Positions 1-6,949 are shown, counted from the first letter of the stretch. The stretch is DNA of 12,846 nucleotides from JADDRA01 sp038233555 (GCA_038233555.1 JBBSLT010000062.1:1-12846); one strand, 5' to 3'. Made by a program: numbers and translations. Notes: generated by a model not told the origin, from the sequence alone.

Positions 1-458
1 CCGGCTGATCACGTTCGAAACGCTCGGCGCTACGAGTCTCCCGCACCCTCGGGGCGAACCTTCGCCGCGCGCCTTACCACCGCTGCGATCGAGGCCGCAT
101 CCGCAGTGCCCTGGAGCGCTCCCGGCGGGCCGCGGGCGTTGGTGGCCATGGACGAGATCGCTCATCTTGGGAGGGCGACAAGCTCAGCGCTGGGTTTTAC
201 GAGGCGTTCGCCGAGCGGGGCCTGGCCTTTCGCTCCCAGGTCTCGCCCACCAGCTTGGGCAAGTGGGCGCACGAGGATGAGCGCACCTACGAGGGCCGGC
301 GCATCGCGCTGGGGCGGCATCTGTCGTTGGGCAAGGGGTGCCCCGAGGCGTGTTGTCGGATCTACTTCTACCTGGACGAGGAAAGGCACCGGTTCGTGGT
401 GGGCCACGTGGGCCTGTTCGAGGAGTCGTTCCGCTCCGTCGCCTCGCTGGGTCGCTGA
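1..458 (+). pseudogene. Fragment of a small element-associated protein (degenerate)
   Basis: One plus frame is open from the window's left edge to a TGA at 456-458. The protein-like part starts around 168 (WEGDKLSAGFYEAF) and continues through TYEGRRIALGRHLSLG and RIYFYLDEERHRFVVGHVG. It reads as a compact alpha/beta domain and resembles, from memory, small uncharacterised proteins found beside integrases in actinobacterial elements. There is no plausible start at the head of that block: the only ATG in frame, at 255, would cut the domain in half, and the translation before residue 168 looks random and Arg-rich. After the GHVG segment the sequence also stops looking like a conserved tail. I read it as a relic that lost its start and its end. 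It lies just upstream of a recombinase relic. The family is not certain; the coding character of 168-420 is fairly clear. Confidence 0.45.
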
Positions 459-463
459 CTCGA

Positions 464-722
464 CAGCGGCCTGGGCCCTGGCGACATCGACCCGCTGCCT
501 CGGGGCCATCGCCGCCTGGCTGTCGGGCGGCCGGGCCGACATCGACACCCTTCCGTGGGCCAGCCTGCGCTTCACTCACACCACCGCTGTGCGGGCCGCC
601 CGGGCCCGAGCCGTGAGCGAGGCCGCTACGCCCCCGGCACCGCCAACAAGCACCTGGCCGCGCTGCGGGGAGTCATGAAGGCGGCCTGGCGCCTTGCGCC
701 CGGCCACGAGCTGCTCCAATAC
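464..722 (+). pseudogene. Tyrosine recombinase (phage-type integrase) N-terminal relic, frameshifted
   Basis: Two adjacent plus frames together give the core-binding (SAM-like) domain of a tyrosine recombinase. The first, about 464-595, contains LGAIAAWLSGG, DTLPWASLRFTHT and TAVRA. The second, about 600-697, contains RYAPGTANKHLAALRGVMKA and AWRL, the usual run through the middle helices of this domain. The frame changes at about 590-620, so at least one indel separates them. Similarity fades after 697 and the catalytic domain (Arg, His-x-x-Arg, Tyr) is absent, although a functional enzyme would need a further 180 or so residues. This is therefore a dead, 3'-truncated integrase left from an excised or decayed mobile element. 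The family call rests on recognition of the motif order; a database alignment was not possible. Confidence 0.62.
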
Positions 723-803
723 TCTCAGGAGCAAATGAGGCGACGCCCCACTCATCCCTGCCATGATCTGACGGGGACAACGGCAAGATCCGCCTCTGGC
801 TTT

Positions 804-838
804 GAGCGACTCTGCTGATAATGCCCGAGTCGCTCTTT
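804..838 (+). terminator. Hairpin with short T run after the integrase relic
   Basis: GAGCGACTC at 804-812 and GAGTCGCTC at 827-835 are perfect reverse complements around a 14-base loop, followed directly by TTT. The 9-bp stem plus T run has the form of an intrinsic terminator, though the T run is short. It sits where the decayed element ends and could be either the old element's terminator or part of its boundary. Confidence 0.5.
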
Positions 839-1047
839 GCATACTTACTCACTCGCCGGACGATTCCGGGATGGCCTGTAGAGGTACGAAACTGACCAGA
901 AAGCTGGGCTACTCCGAGGCCGAGGCGCGTTTGTCCGAGCGGTGCCGCGGGTAGCTGAGGCGGCGGTCAGGAGTCCCATGAGCGGTACCTGAAGCCAGTG
1001 CTGCGAATGCAGGGAATGTCCAGCCAAGCCAAGCGAAGGGAGCCAAC
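839..1047. other. Intergenic region, no gene seen
   Basis: About 210 bases between the terminator-like hairpin and the SRPBCC gene. No frame gives a convincing protein, and I see no tRNA or repeat. The promoter of the downstream pair should lie here, but I could not pick out a clear -10/-35. The only clear signal is the ribosome binding site AGCGAAGGGAG at 1032-1042. Confidence 0.4.
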
Positions 1048-1599
1048 GTGGAGGGCCGAACAGCCATCACCATCAACGCGTCGCCCGAAGCGGTGTACGC
1101 CGCGTGGCGAGAGTTCGAGCGCCTGGCGAGCTTCATGTACCACCTCAAGTCGGTGTCGACCACGAGCGATGGCCGCTCGCACTGGGTGGCCAGGGGCCCG
1201 GCCGGGACCAGCGTCGAGTGGGATGCCGAGATCACCGATGACATCCCGGCCGAGCGGATTGCCTGGCGATCCCTCGATGGAGCGTCGGTCGACAACGCCG
1301 GGTCGGTTCAGTTCCGGCCCGCTCCCGGCGACCAGGGCACCGAGGTGCATCTTGCGCTGCGGTACTCGCTGCCGGGCGGGGCGCTGAGCTCGGCGGTGGC
1401 CAAGCTCTTCGGCGAGGAGCCCACCCAACAGATCAGCGACGACCTGCGCCGGTTCAAGCAGATCGTCGAAACCGGAGAGATCGCCCGCTCCGACGGCAGT
1501 CCGCTCGGCAGCCGGACCAAGAACCTGATGCACCAGCACGACGCCCATCCGCTGACCGACGACGAGGCCGCCGGCGCAGCACAGGAGGCAAAGGCATGA
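1048..1599 (+). CDS. SRPBCC (START/Bet v 1-like) family protein, polyketide cyclase/dehydrase type
   Basis: The 183-residue product opens with the typical first strand and helix of the SRPBCC fold (RTAITINASPEAVYAAWREF, residues 4-23). FERLASFMYHLKSV, alternating beta strands and a long C-terminal helix (residues 130-150, DDLRRFKQIVETGEI) follow, making a helix-grip fold with a hydrophobic cavity. The last 30 residues are a polar tail (HQHDAHPLTDDEAAG). The start is GTG at 1048, chosen for the GAAGGGAG Shine-Dalgarno sequence 5-7 bases upstream; no in-frame ATG precedes it. The stop TGA overlaps the ATG of the dehydrogenase (ATGA), so the two are coupled. Family members bind hydrophobic ligands or act in lipid/polyketide chemistry; the ligand here is unknown. 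The same pairing with a zinc alcohol dehydrogenase occurs in other actinobacteria, to my recollection. Confidence 0.88.
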   Translation: MEGRTAITINASPEAVYAAWREFERLASFMYHLKSVSTTSDGRSHWVARGPAGTSVEWDAEITDDIPAERIAWRSLDGASVDNAGSVQFRPAPGDQGTEVHLALRYSLPGGALSSAVAKLFGEEPTQQISDDLRRFKQIVETGEIARSDGSPLGSRTKNLMHQHDAHPLTDDEAAGAAQEAKA

Positions 1600-2777
1600 G
1601 GGCCACCTGCTGGACGGGTACCACCAGCGTCGAGGTCCAAGACGTCCCCGACCCCAAGATCCTCAACCCTCGCGACGCCATCGTCCGAGTCTCCTCCACG
1701 GCGATCTGTGGCTCCGACCTCCACCTCTACGACGGTTACATGCCGACGATGGAGAAGGGCGACATCCTCGGCCACGAGTTCATGGGTGAGGTCGTCGAGG
1801 TCGGTCCCGGTGCGGCCTCCAAGGTCTCGGTGGGCGACCGGGTCGTGGTTCCCTTCACCATCGCCTGCGGGGCCTGCCTGTCCTGTGCCCGAGGCCTCTA
1901 CTCGGTGTGCGAGAACACCAACCCCAACGCAGCCATGGCCGAGAAGGCCTTCGGCTTCCCGACGGCTGGCATCTTCGGGTACTCCCACCTCACCGGCGGC
2001 TACGCCGGAGGCCAAGCGGAGTACGCCCGGGTGCCCTTCGCCGATGTAGGGCCCCTGAAGATCGAGAGCGACCTCACCGACGAGCAGCTCCTCTTCCTCT
2101 CGGACATCTTTCCTACCGGCTACATGGGTGCGGAAATGTGCGACATCAAGCCCGGCGACATCGTGGCGGTCTGGGGTGCCGGCCCGGTCGGCCAGTTCGC
2201 CATCGCCAGCGCCTTCCTGCTCGGTGCGGAGCGGGTCATCGCCATCGACCGGTTCGACTACCGCCTCGAGATGGCCCGGACCCAGTCCGGCGCCGAGGTC
2301 ATCAACTACGAAGGCACCGATGTCAATGATGCCCTTAAGGAGATCACGGCCGGACGAGGGCCCGACGCCTGCATCGATGCGGTGGGCATGGAGGCCCACC
2401 ACGGCACCGCCGCAATCCAGGCCTACGACCGGGTCAAGCAGACCGCCCGGCTCGAGACCGAACGGCCTCACGCCTTACGCCAGGCCATCACGAGCTGTCG
2501 TAATGGAGGCGTGGTTTCCATCATCGGTGTCTACGGCGGGCTCATCGACAAGTTCCCCATCGGCTCGCTGATGAACCGGTCGCTCACCATCCGCAGCGGC
2601 CAGTGCCACGTGCAGCGGTACATGCGCCCCCTGCTCGAGCACATCGAGGCGGGGCGGATCGACCCCACGTTCATCATCACGCACCGTCTCGGGCTGGAAG
2701 AGGCACCCGGCGGCTACGAGACCTTCAAGCACAAGGAGGACGGTTGCATGAAGGTCGTCCTCAAGCCCTTCACCTGA
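1596..2777 (+). CDS. Zinc-dependent alcohol dehydrogenase, formaldehyde-dehydrogenase-like (MDR superfamily)
   Basis: The 393-residue enzyme has the full medium-chain dehydrogenase signature. Catalytic zinc ligands are seen in ICGSDLH (Cys38) and GHEFMGEVVEVG (His60, Glu61). The structural zinc loop has four cysteines, Cys91, Cys94, Cys97 and Cys105. The Rossmann motif is GAGPVGQ (195-201), with an acidic residue, Asp218 in AIDR, at the end of the second strand, favouring NAD+ over NADP+. The long loop after the zinc lobe (about 108-140) and the segment SDIFPTGYMGAE match the glutathione-independent formaldehyde dehydrogenase-like branch, larger than ordinary 340-residue ADHs. The likely reaction is oxidation of an alcohol or aldehyde with NAD+; the substrate cannot be read from sequence. 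A strong AGGAGG (1583-1588) lies 7 bases before the ATG, which overlaps the stop of the SRPBCC gene. The gene is complete and ends in a convergent arrangement. Confidence 0.92.
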   Translation: MRATCWTGTTSVEVQDVPDPKILNPRDAIVRVSSTAICGSDLHLYDGYMPTMEKGDILGHEFMGEVVEVGPGAASKVSVGDRVVVPFTIACGACLSCARGLYSVCENTNPNAAMAEKAFGFPTAGIFGYSHLTGGYAGGQAEYARVPFADVGPLKIESDLTDEQLLFLSDIFPTGYMGAEMCDIKPGDIVAVWGAGPVGQFAIASAFLLGAERVIAIDRFDYRLEMARTQSGAEVINYEGTDVNDALKEITAGRGPDACIDAVGMEAHHGTAAIQAYDRVKQTARLETERPHALRQAITSCRNGGVVSIIGVYGGLIDKFPIGSLMNRSLTIRSGQCHVQRYMRPLLEHIEAGRIDPTFIITHRLGLEEAPGGYETFKHKEDGCMKVVLKPFT

Positions 2778-2782
2778 CTTGA

Positions 2783-2809
2783 CCCACCCGACGTCAGTTT
2801 CGGCGTGGG
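2783..2809. terminator. Hairpin between convergent genes, candidate bidirectional terminator
   Basis: CCCAC-CCGA (2783-2791) pairs with TCGG-C-GTGGG (2800-2809): nine base pairs with one bulged C and an 8-base loop. It sits in the 47-base gap between the ends of the dehydrogenase (+) and phosphatase (-) genes, exactly where a shared terminator is expected. There is no T run on either side, so Rho-independent termination is uncertain. Confidence 0.45.
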
Positions 2810-2824
2810 GGACGCAGTCGCCCC

Positions 2825-3490
2825 TCAGTGGCGGTGGGTGAGGAGGTCCATGAGGAGATGCACGCAGGCGGCGATGGCAACCCCGAGGGCTGCCCCACCC
2901 AGGACGTCGAGGGGGAAGTGGGCGCCGAAGTACAGGCGAGAGAAGGCCACGATGATGGCGAGCACCACGGTGGTGACCCGCCAGCGGAGCGAGAGGTAGG
3001 GAAAGGCCACGATCGCCAAGGCAAAGGCCACCGAGGCATGGCCGGAAGGGAACCCCAGGTCGGTGTCGTTCTCGACGCCGAGTGAGCTCCGGAGATTGAC
3101 GTCGTCGAAGAAGGAGACGGGCCGGCCTCGCTCGAGAAGATCCTTTATCACCCTGGCCAGCAGCCAGGCCGATGTTCCCGCCACCAAGAGGTCGATCGCC
3201 GGACGCAGACGACGCCAACCGGCGAACGCCAGCAGAGCGATGACCGGAATCGACAATGCCGCTCCCAACTGCATCACTGCCCACAAGGGCCACTCGAGGG
3301 CGCCCGGCAAGCCGTTGACGGCGTAGAACAGCCGCTCTTCCAAGCCGCTGACGTTCCTCGGGATGGCGCTGAGAGTGGCCACGGCCAAGGCGATGAGGGC
3401 GACGAGGAGAGACCGCACGGCGTGCTTGCGAGAGCGTTCTCGGGCGAGCTGTCGATGGGTCCGGCGAGAGCTCGTCCCGACCTGCGCCAC
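2825..3490 (-). CDS. PAP2-superfamily membrane phosphatase
   Basis: The 221-residue integral membrane protein carries all three PAP2 (type 2 phosphatidic acid phosphatase) motifs: Lys116-x6-Arg123-Pro124 (KDLLERGRP), PSGH at 148-151, and Ser184-Arg185-x5-His191-x3-Asp195 (SRLYFGAHFPLD). His151 and His191 are the predicted catalytic histidines. Hydrophobic segments lie at about 27-43, 66-90, 100-115, 150-165, 170-187 and 195-215. The N-terminus is strongly basic (RRTHRQLARERSRKH), consistent with a cytoplasmic tail. Such enzymes dephosphorylate lipid phosphates (undecaprenyl pyrophosphate, phosphatidic acid, phosphatidylglycerophosphate) at the membrane; the exact lipid is unknown. It starts with GTG, 10 bases after the stop of the upstream YkvA-like gene, so the two form one transcript. 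Confidence 0.9.
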   Translation of the reverse strand: MAQVGTSSRRTHRQLARERSRKHAVRSLLVALIALAVATLSAIPRNVSGLEERLFYAVNGLPGALEWPLWAVMQLGAALSIPVIALLAFAGWRRLRPAIDLLVAGTSAWLLARVIKDLLERGRPVSFFDDVNLRSSLGVENDTDLGFPSGHASVAFALAIVAFPYLSLRWRVTTVVLAIIVAFSRLYFGAHFPLDVLGGAALGVAIAACVHLLMDLLTHRH

Positions 3491-3500
3491 GGCCAGAACG

Positions 3501-3926
3501 CTACTCCCCGGCCCAGGGAGCCGCCCGCCCGATGAGCCGTTCGAGGAGTCGCGGCTCAGCCGGCCAGGCTTCGAAGAGAACCTCGGGAGGAACCCGACGG
3601 GCGGCGAAGCGTAGCGCCAAGGCGACCACGACGACGTCGTCGAGGGGCCCGATCACCGGGAGGAACTCGGGGATCAAGTCGATGGGCGAGATCACCCACA
3701 GGCCGGCGATGGCGACCGCCAGGCGGGCGCGGCGGGGGACCCGGGGGTCTCGCCGGAGCCGGCGGATCAAGGTGACGCAGGCCGGTAGGAAACCGGCCAG
3801 GTCCTTGAGCAGCCCCGGCGGGAGGCAACGGGCCACCACGATTAACACCGCCCACGAGGTCACCAAGAAGACGAGCGGGGTGAGGGCGAGGTGCTGGTGC
3901 TGCAATCCAGCGGAGCTGGCGAACAC
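3501..3926 (-). CDS. YkvA family (DUF1232) membrane protein
   Basis: The DUF1232 core is clear: ARLAVAIAGLWVISPIDLIP followed by EFLPVIGPLDDVVVVALALRF, with the family's hallmark SPIDLIPEF...GxxDD. A hydrophobic N-terminal segment (LVFLVTSWAVLIVVA) and a basic stretch (LIRRLRRDPRVPRRARL) precede it. The frame is open to an ATG at 4010. However, that extension would be antisense to the ChrB-like relic at 3945-4146 and does not look conserved, so I place the start at GTG 3926 (about 141 aa). A GTG at 3863 would also keep the membrane segment. No strong ribosome binding site decides between them. The family's function is unknown; members are small membrane proteins often found with stress and envelope genes. 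It lies immediately upstream of, and is co-directional with, the PAP2 gene. Confidence 0.82.
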   Translation of the reverse strand: MFASSAGLQHQHLALTPLVFLVTSWAVLIVVARCLPPGLLKDLAGFLPACVTLIRRLRRDPRVPRRARLAVAIAGLWVISPIDLIPEFLPVIGPLDDVVVVALALRFAARRVPPEVLFEAWPAEPRLLERLIGRAAPWAGE

Positions 3927-3944
3927 AGCGCCGGACGTCTCTAG

Positions 3945-4146
3945 GCACTCTTTGGCGCAGCCCGGGAGGCCGAGTGGGCGGAGTTTCGCTCCGAATGCCA
4001 AAAGTACCATGCCGAGTTACAACGAGAGATTGCCACGGAGAAGTTCACCCTGGCCGAACTGGACGAGGAGGAACAGAGCCTCGAGCGCCTCCGCGCTGGC
4101 ACCGCGAGTTGCCGAGCGGGTGTACCGCGCCCTCGACGGCGAATGA
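3945..4146 (+). pseudogene. ChrB-like (chromate resistance) N-terminal-domain relic with internal deletion
   Basis: Frame one (3945-4094), directly after a TAG at 3942-3944, reads ALFGAAREAEWAEF, then QKYHAELQREIATEKFTLAE and LDEEEQSLERLR. This is the recognisable middle of ChrB N-terminal-domain proteins. The reading then shifts to the next frame (4093-4146), giving ALAPRVAERVYRALDGE and a TGA. In family members I recall, the EEEQSLERLR and ERVYRAL segments are separated by about 40-50 residues. The join here is therefore an internal deletion that also changed frame. The first 80 or so residues of the domain are missing too. It cannot make a functional product. ChrB-type proteins regulate or assist chromate efflux in chr operons; no ChrA transporter is visible nearby. 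Confidence 0.68.
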
Positions 4147-4172
4147 GTCGTGCTGATCCTTTGGGAGGCCGG

Positions 4173-4700
4173 TCAGCCAGGGGTGAGGTTGGCGCCGATC
4201 ACGCCTTCGAGCAGCGACGGATGTACGGCGTCGCAATGGTGGAGGACGCTGATGTCGCCTGTCGCTTCCAACACGACCGCACCGATCTGGTCAGGGTGGG
4301 AGACGTTGGCTTCCCGGAGCTTGGCTCGGATGTCGCTCTCGGTCACCCGAGATCGGCTGAGGTGCGCCTGGATCATCTGATCGCCGACCATCAACAGCAG
4401 CGGGCGGTTGTCGACGACGGTTGCGAAGCCGTGTAGGCGCAATCGGGCGATCACGTACTGCATGGCAAGGAGGGCGGCGGCCGCGGCGAGTCCGTCGGCG
4501 AGTGACGAGTTGCTCATGGCGACGGCTGCCAAGAGCGAACCGAAGGCAACGGTGACCGCGAAGTCGAACGATGACATCTTGGAGAAGCTGCGGAGCCCCG
4601 CAATCCGTATGTAGACGATGATGCCAGCCAGCATCACCATCGCCGTCACGACGACTAGAACGAGCCTGCCCACGGTGGTCCCGATCTCGACATCGATCAT
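4173..4700 (-). CDS. DUF421 / YetF-family membrane protein
   Basis: The 175-residue product has three predicted membrane helices (about 13-33, 46-63 and 67-86). Between the first two lies the family signature YIRIAGLRSFSKMSSFDF (30-47). A cytosolic alpha/beta domain follows (about 95-155), with VVDNRPLLLMVGDQM, AKLREANV and AVVLEATGDISVL, the usual YetF order. Length is typical of short DUF421 members, which lack the second repeat domain. The start ATG has GAAAGGA about 10 bases upstream, on the minus strand. The family is known from spore and membrane proteins in Bacillus and is widespread in actinobacteria, but its biochemical role is not established. It appears monocistronic and has a palindrome 34 bases upstream of the start. 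Confidence 0.88.
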   Translation of the reverse strand: MIDVEIGTTVGRLVLVVVTAMVMLAGIIVYIRIAGLRSFSKMSSFDFAVTVAFGSLLAAVAMSNSSLADGLAAAAALLAMQYVIARLRLHGFATVVDNRPLLLMVGDQMIQAHLSRSRVTESDIRAKLREANVSHPDQIGAVVLEATGDISVLHHCDAVHPSLLEGVIGANLTPG

Positions 4701-4733
4701 TCCGACGATCCTTTCGCGGGTCCCACGGTCATG

Positions 4734-4759
4734 GTCAACTCGGATAATGCTGAGTTGAC
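4734..4759. promoter_or_regulatory. Inverted repeat upstream of the DUF421 gene, candidate operator
   Basis: GTCAACTC (4734-4741) and GAGTTGAC (4752-4759) are perfect reverse complements, with a 10-base AT-richer spacer. The repeat is unusually AT-rich for this window and sits 34-59 bases upstream of the DUF421 start, a normal place for a dimeric repressor or activator site. A hairpin is an alternative reading, but there is no T run on either strand. Confidence 0.45.
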
Positions 4760-5085
4760 GGTAGCCGGGCCGGCGGCACGGTCAAGCGGCGTGGTGGACC
4801 GTTGGAGGTGCGACATGTCGGCGACTGCCTCCACGGACCCAAGCAGCTGGCCGTTTCGCCGGCCGCGCAGATGCTTCGCCAGGTTTTGCAAGGTGGTCAC
4901 TGGTCTCGGAACGGCTGGCCATCATGAGACACCAGTCCGTTCAGCTGGCTGCAACTCGGGCTCGTCCGGACGGTGCGGCGCGAGATCAAGTAGCTCCCCG
5001 CACCCCACCGCTTAGGACCGGGAGGGCCGAACGCCCCTCCTGGCCGACGCCCAGCAGAGAACGACGAGGTGATCGAAAGCTTTCC
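4760..5085. other. Gene-free region, no convincing coding or RNA gene
   Basis: No frame on either strand gives a protein with recognisable composition or motifs; the open frames here are short and rich in Arg, Ser and Pro in the pattern of GC-biased non-coding DNA. Imperfect GC-rich inverted sequence occurs near 5020-5040 (GGAGGGC / GCCCCTCC). I see no tRNA, insertion sequence or repeat array. Confidence 0.4.
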
Positions 5086-5137
5086 GGTGTGATGGCTCGG
5101 TTCCCCCACCTTGCCCTGATGACACGAACCCGAGCAC
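5086..5137 (+). promoter_or_regulatory. Possible structured RNA leader of the permease-Fluc operon (weak fluoride-riboswitch resemblance)
   Basis: GGTG (5086-5089) can pair with CACC (5107-5110). GCTCGGTTC (5095-5103), inside that loop, can pair with GAACCCGAGC (5126-5135) with one bulged C, giving an H-type pseudoknot. The leader also contains GATGG (5091-5095) and CTGATGACAC (5116-5125), strings reminiscent of the crcB-motif fluoride riboswitch, itself a pseudoknot. Against this, the conserved AAC-n-GCC and third stem of the class are not visible, and the pseudoknot strand is offset from CTGATG. It lies about 55 bases before the first gene of an operon with two fluoride channels, which is why I list it. 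Treat as a hypothesis. Confidence 0.25.
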
Positions 5138-5189
5138 TGGGCCTCCCCCGCCGTCTTCCGCTGATAGAAGCTGCGGTTACCGTGCAGCG

Positions 5190-6494
5190 GTGCATGGTGT
5201 CCCGCGGGGAGCGGACCCGCCCGAATCGCACCAGCCGGCGACCCGCCTGGCCCGACGCCTCGGCGTCTTCGACGCAGTGGTCATCGGCCTCGGCTCGATG
5301 ATCGGCGCCGGCGTGTTCGCGGCGGTGGGGCCCGCCGCCGCCGCAGCTGGGAGCGCCCTGCTAGTCGGCCTTGGGATGGCGGCGATGGTGGCCTTCTGCA
5401 ACGCCACCTCCTCGGCCCAGCTTGCTGCCGTCTACCCCGAGTCCGGTGGGACCTACGTCTACGGCCGTGAGCGCCTCGGTCTCTTCTGGGGCTACCTGGC
5501 CGGATGGGGATTTGTCGTGGGCAAGACCGCCAGCTGCGCGGCGATGGCGCTGACCTTCGGGGCCTACGCCTCTCCCGGGCTGCAGCGCCCGCTCGGCGTC
5601 GCCGCGGTGGTGGGGGTCACGGCGGTGAACTACCTGGGCATCCGCAAGACGGCCCGGCTCACGAGGGTGATCGTCGCCGTGGTTCTCGCCACCCTGGCCG
5701 TGGTGGTGGTTGCCGCCCTCTTCGGCGGCGAGGCGTCGAGCGACCAACTCGGTTCGTTCCGGTCGGCCGGCGTCGGCGGGATCCTCGAAGCGGCGGGGCT
5801 GCTGTTCTTTGCCTTCGCGGGCTACGCCCGCATCGCCACCCTCGCCGAAGAGGTGGTGGAGCCGGCTCGCACGATCCCTCGGGCCATCCCCATCGCCCTC
5901 GCCGTCACCCTCGGTGTGTATCTGGCCGTTGCCGCCTCGGCCCTGCTTGCGGTGGGTCCTGATGCGCTGGCCGGCTCGTCGGCACCGCTCGCCACCGCCG
6001 TCCAAGCCGGCTCGCTCGAGTGGCTGGCGCCGGCGGTGCGGGTGGGGGGAGCCGTCGCCGCCTTCGGAGTGCTGCTGTCACTCCTTGCCGGGGTGAGTCG
6101 CACTGTCTTTGCCATGGCCGCCCACCGGGACCTTCCCGGCTGGCTCGAGGCGGTGCATCCTCGGCACCGGATACCTCATCGGGCTGAGCTGACCGCCGGC
6201 GCCCTGGTCGTCGGCCTGGTCCTCGTCACCGACCTCCGGGGCGCGATCGGCTTCAGCTCCTTTGCCGTGCTCACCTACTACGCCATCGCCAACGCCGCCG
6301 CGTGGACTTTGCCGGTCGAGCAACGGCGCTGGCCCCGGCCTCTGGCCGTCGCCGGCGTCGTCGGCTGCGTGGTGCTCGCCTTGGCCCTGCCGAGCTCGAG
6401 CGTCATCGGCGGCGTGGCCGTGCTCGGCGTCGGAGCCGCCATCTGGCTGCTACGGAGTCCCTGGCTCGGCCGGGGCGAACCCTCGGGGCGATGA
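5190..6494 (+). CDS. APC-superfamily amino acid/polyamine-type permease
   Basis: The 434-residue polytopic protein has about 12 hydrophobic segments. The first contains GLGSMIGAGVFAAVGPAA (33-50), the G-x-G-x-x-I-G-x-G-I/V-F substrate-binding helix of APC transporters. Later segments such as YPESGGTYVYGRERLG, GLLFFAFAGYARIATLAEEV (the unwound sixth helix) and the EP.RTIPRAIPIA loop are also typical. GTG 5190 is the first possible start in the frame after an upstream stop at about 5070; no strong Shine-Dalgarno sequence is seen, only a GAAG-like element. Length is normal for the YjeH-like branch. The substrate cannot be deduced; most relatives move amino acids or amines in symport or antiport. 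The stop overlaps the ATG of the first fluoride-channel gene (ATGA), so the permease is the lead gene of a coupled operon. Confidence 0.87.
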   Translation: MHGVPRGADPPESHQPATRLARRLGVFDAVVIGLGSMIGAGVFAAVGPAAAAAGSALLVGLGMAAMVAFCNATSSAQLAAVYPESGGTYVYGRERLGLFWGYLAGWGFVVGKTASCAAMALTFGAYASPGLQRPLGVAAVVGVTAVNYLGIRKTARLTRVIVAVVLATLAVVVVAALFGGEASSDQLGSFRSAGVGGILEAAGLLFFAFAGYARIATLAEEVVEPARTIPRAIPIALAVTLGVYLAVAASALLAVGPDALAGSSAPLATAVQAGSLEWLAPAVRVGGAVAAFGVLLSLLAGVSRTVFAMAAHRDLPGWLEAVHPRHRIPHRAELTAGALVVGLVLVTDLRGAIGFSSFAVLTYYAIANAAAWTLPVEQRRWPRPLAVAGVVGCVVLALALPSSSVIGGVAVLGVGAAIWLLRSPWLGRGEPSGR

Positions 6495-6949
6495 CCGGCG
6501 AAGTGCCCTCCAGCCGTCGGCCGGCTCGGTCCCGAAGGCCGCGACAAGCCCGCCGGACTGGGCCCAAGGTGCTCGCCGCTGTGGCCGCCGGCGGGGCGCT
6601 GGGGACCCCGGCTCGTTACGGGATCGCCCAGCTCACCCCCGTCGCCGAGGGGACGTTTCCGTGGGCGACGTTCTGGACGAACGTGTCGGGCAGCTTCGCC
6701 CTCGGCCTCGTGCTGATCCTGGTGATCGAGCGCTTCCCACCCAGCCGCTACGTGCGGCCGTTCTTCGCCACCGGGTTCCTGGGCGCGTTCACGACGTTCT
6801 CGACCTTTGCGGTCGAGACCGACTTGTTGATCAACGACGGCCACCCGGCAGTGGGCATCGCCTATGCCGGGGCGAGCCTGGCGGCCGGGTTGGCCGCCGC
6901 GGGGGCCGGCGTCGTCGCGGCCCGCCTCCTGGCCCGGCAGCGCTCGTGA
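6491..6949 (+). CDS. crcB: Fluoride channel subunit Fluc/CrcB (first of pair)
   Basis: The 152-residue product has four hydrophobic segments and the Fluc motifs: GGALGTPARYGI (34-45), GTFPWATFWTNVSGSFALG (54-72, with pore Asn64) and GFLGAFTTFSTFAVE (95-109, holding the phenylalanine ladder and TTFSTF loop). Fluc proteins are dual-topology dimers that export cytoplasmic fluoride passively. The N-terminal tail is unusually long and basic (six or more Arg among residues 9-22), which should anchor it in the cytoplasm. A GTG at codon 27 would give a tail-less form. ATG 6491 overlaps the permease stop, supporting the longer start. The stop overlaps the GTG of the second subunit (GTGA). The frame continues open upstream inside the permease, but that part is not coding. 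Confidence 0.93.
   Translation: MTGEVPSSRRPARSRRPRQARRTGPKVLAAVAAGGALGTPARYGIAQLTPVAEGTFPWATFWTNVSGSFALGLVLILVIERFPPSRYVRPFFATGFLGAFTTFSTFAVETDLLINDGHPAVGIAYAGASLAAGLAAAGAGVVAARLLARQRS

Noticed and set aside
1308..2471. Long minus-strand open frame (387 aa) opposite the dehydrogenase
   Set aside because: Product is Gly/Asp/Val-rich with no motif order and is the antisense of a complete, well-conserved enzyme; a GC-bias shadow.
2475..3293. Minus-strand frame of 272 aa across the dehydrogenase end and PAP2 gene
   Set aside because: Overlaps the PAP2 gene in another frame; Arg/Pro-rich, no domain.
3927..4010. YkvA start at ATG 4010
   Set aside because: The added residues are antisense to the ChrB-like relic and lack the family's usual N-terminal membrane pattern.
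4697..4900. Minus-strand frame of 67 aa whose end overlaps the DUF421 start
   Set aside because: The ATGA-like overlap is tempting, but no ribosome binding site or domain is seen and it runs through the palindrome; too weak to call a gene.
4731..5015. Plus-strand frame of 94 aa in the gene-free region
   Set aside because: Starts inside the palindrome without a ribosome binding site; Ser/Arg/Cys-rich composition with no recognisable segment.
6262..6945. Upstream extension of the second Fluc frame (353 aa in total)
   Set aside because: Runs through the permease and first Fluc gene out of frame; the real start is the GTG in the GTGA overlap.
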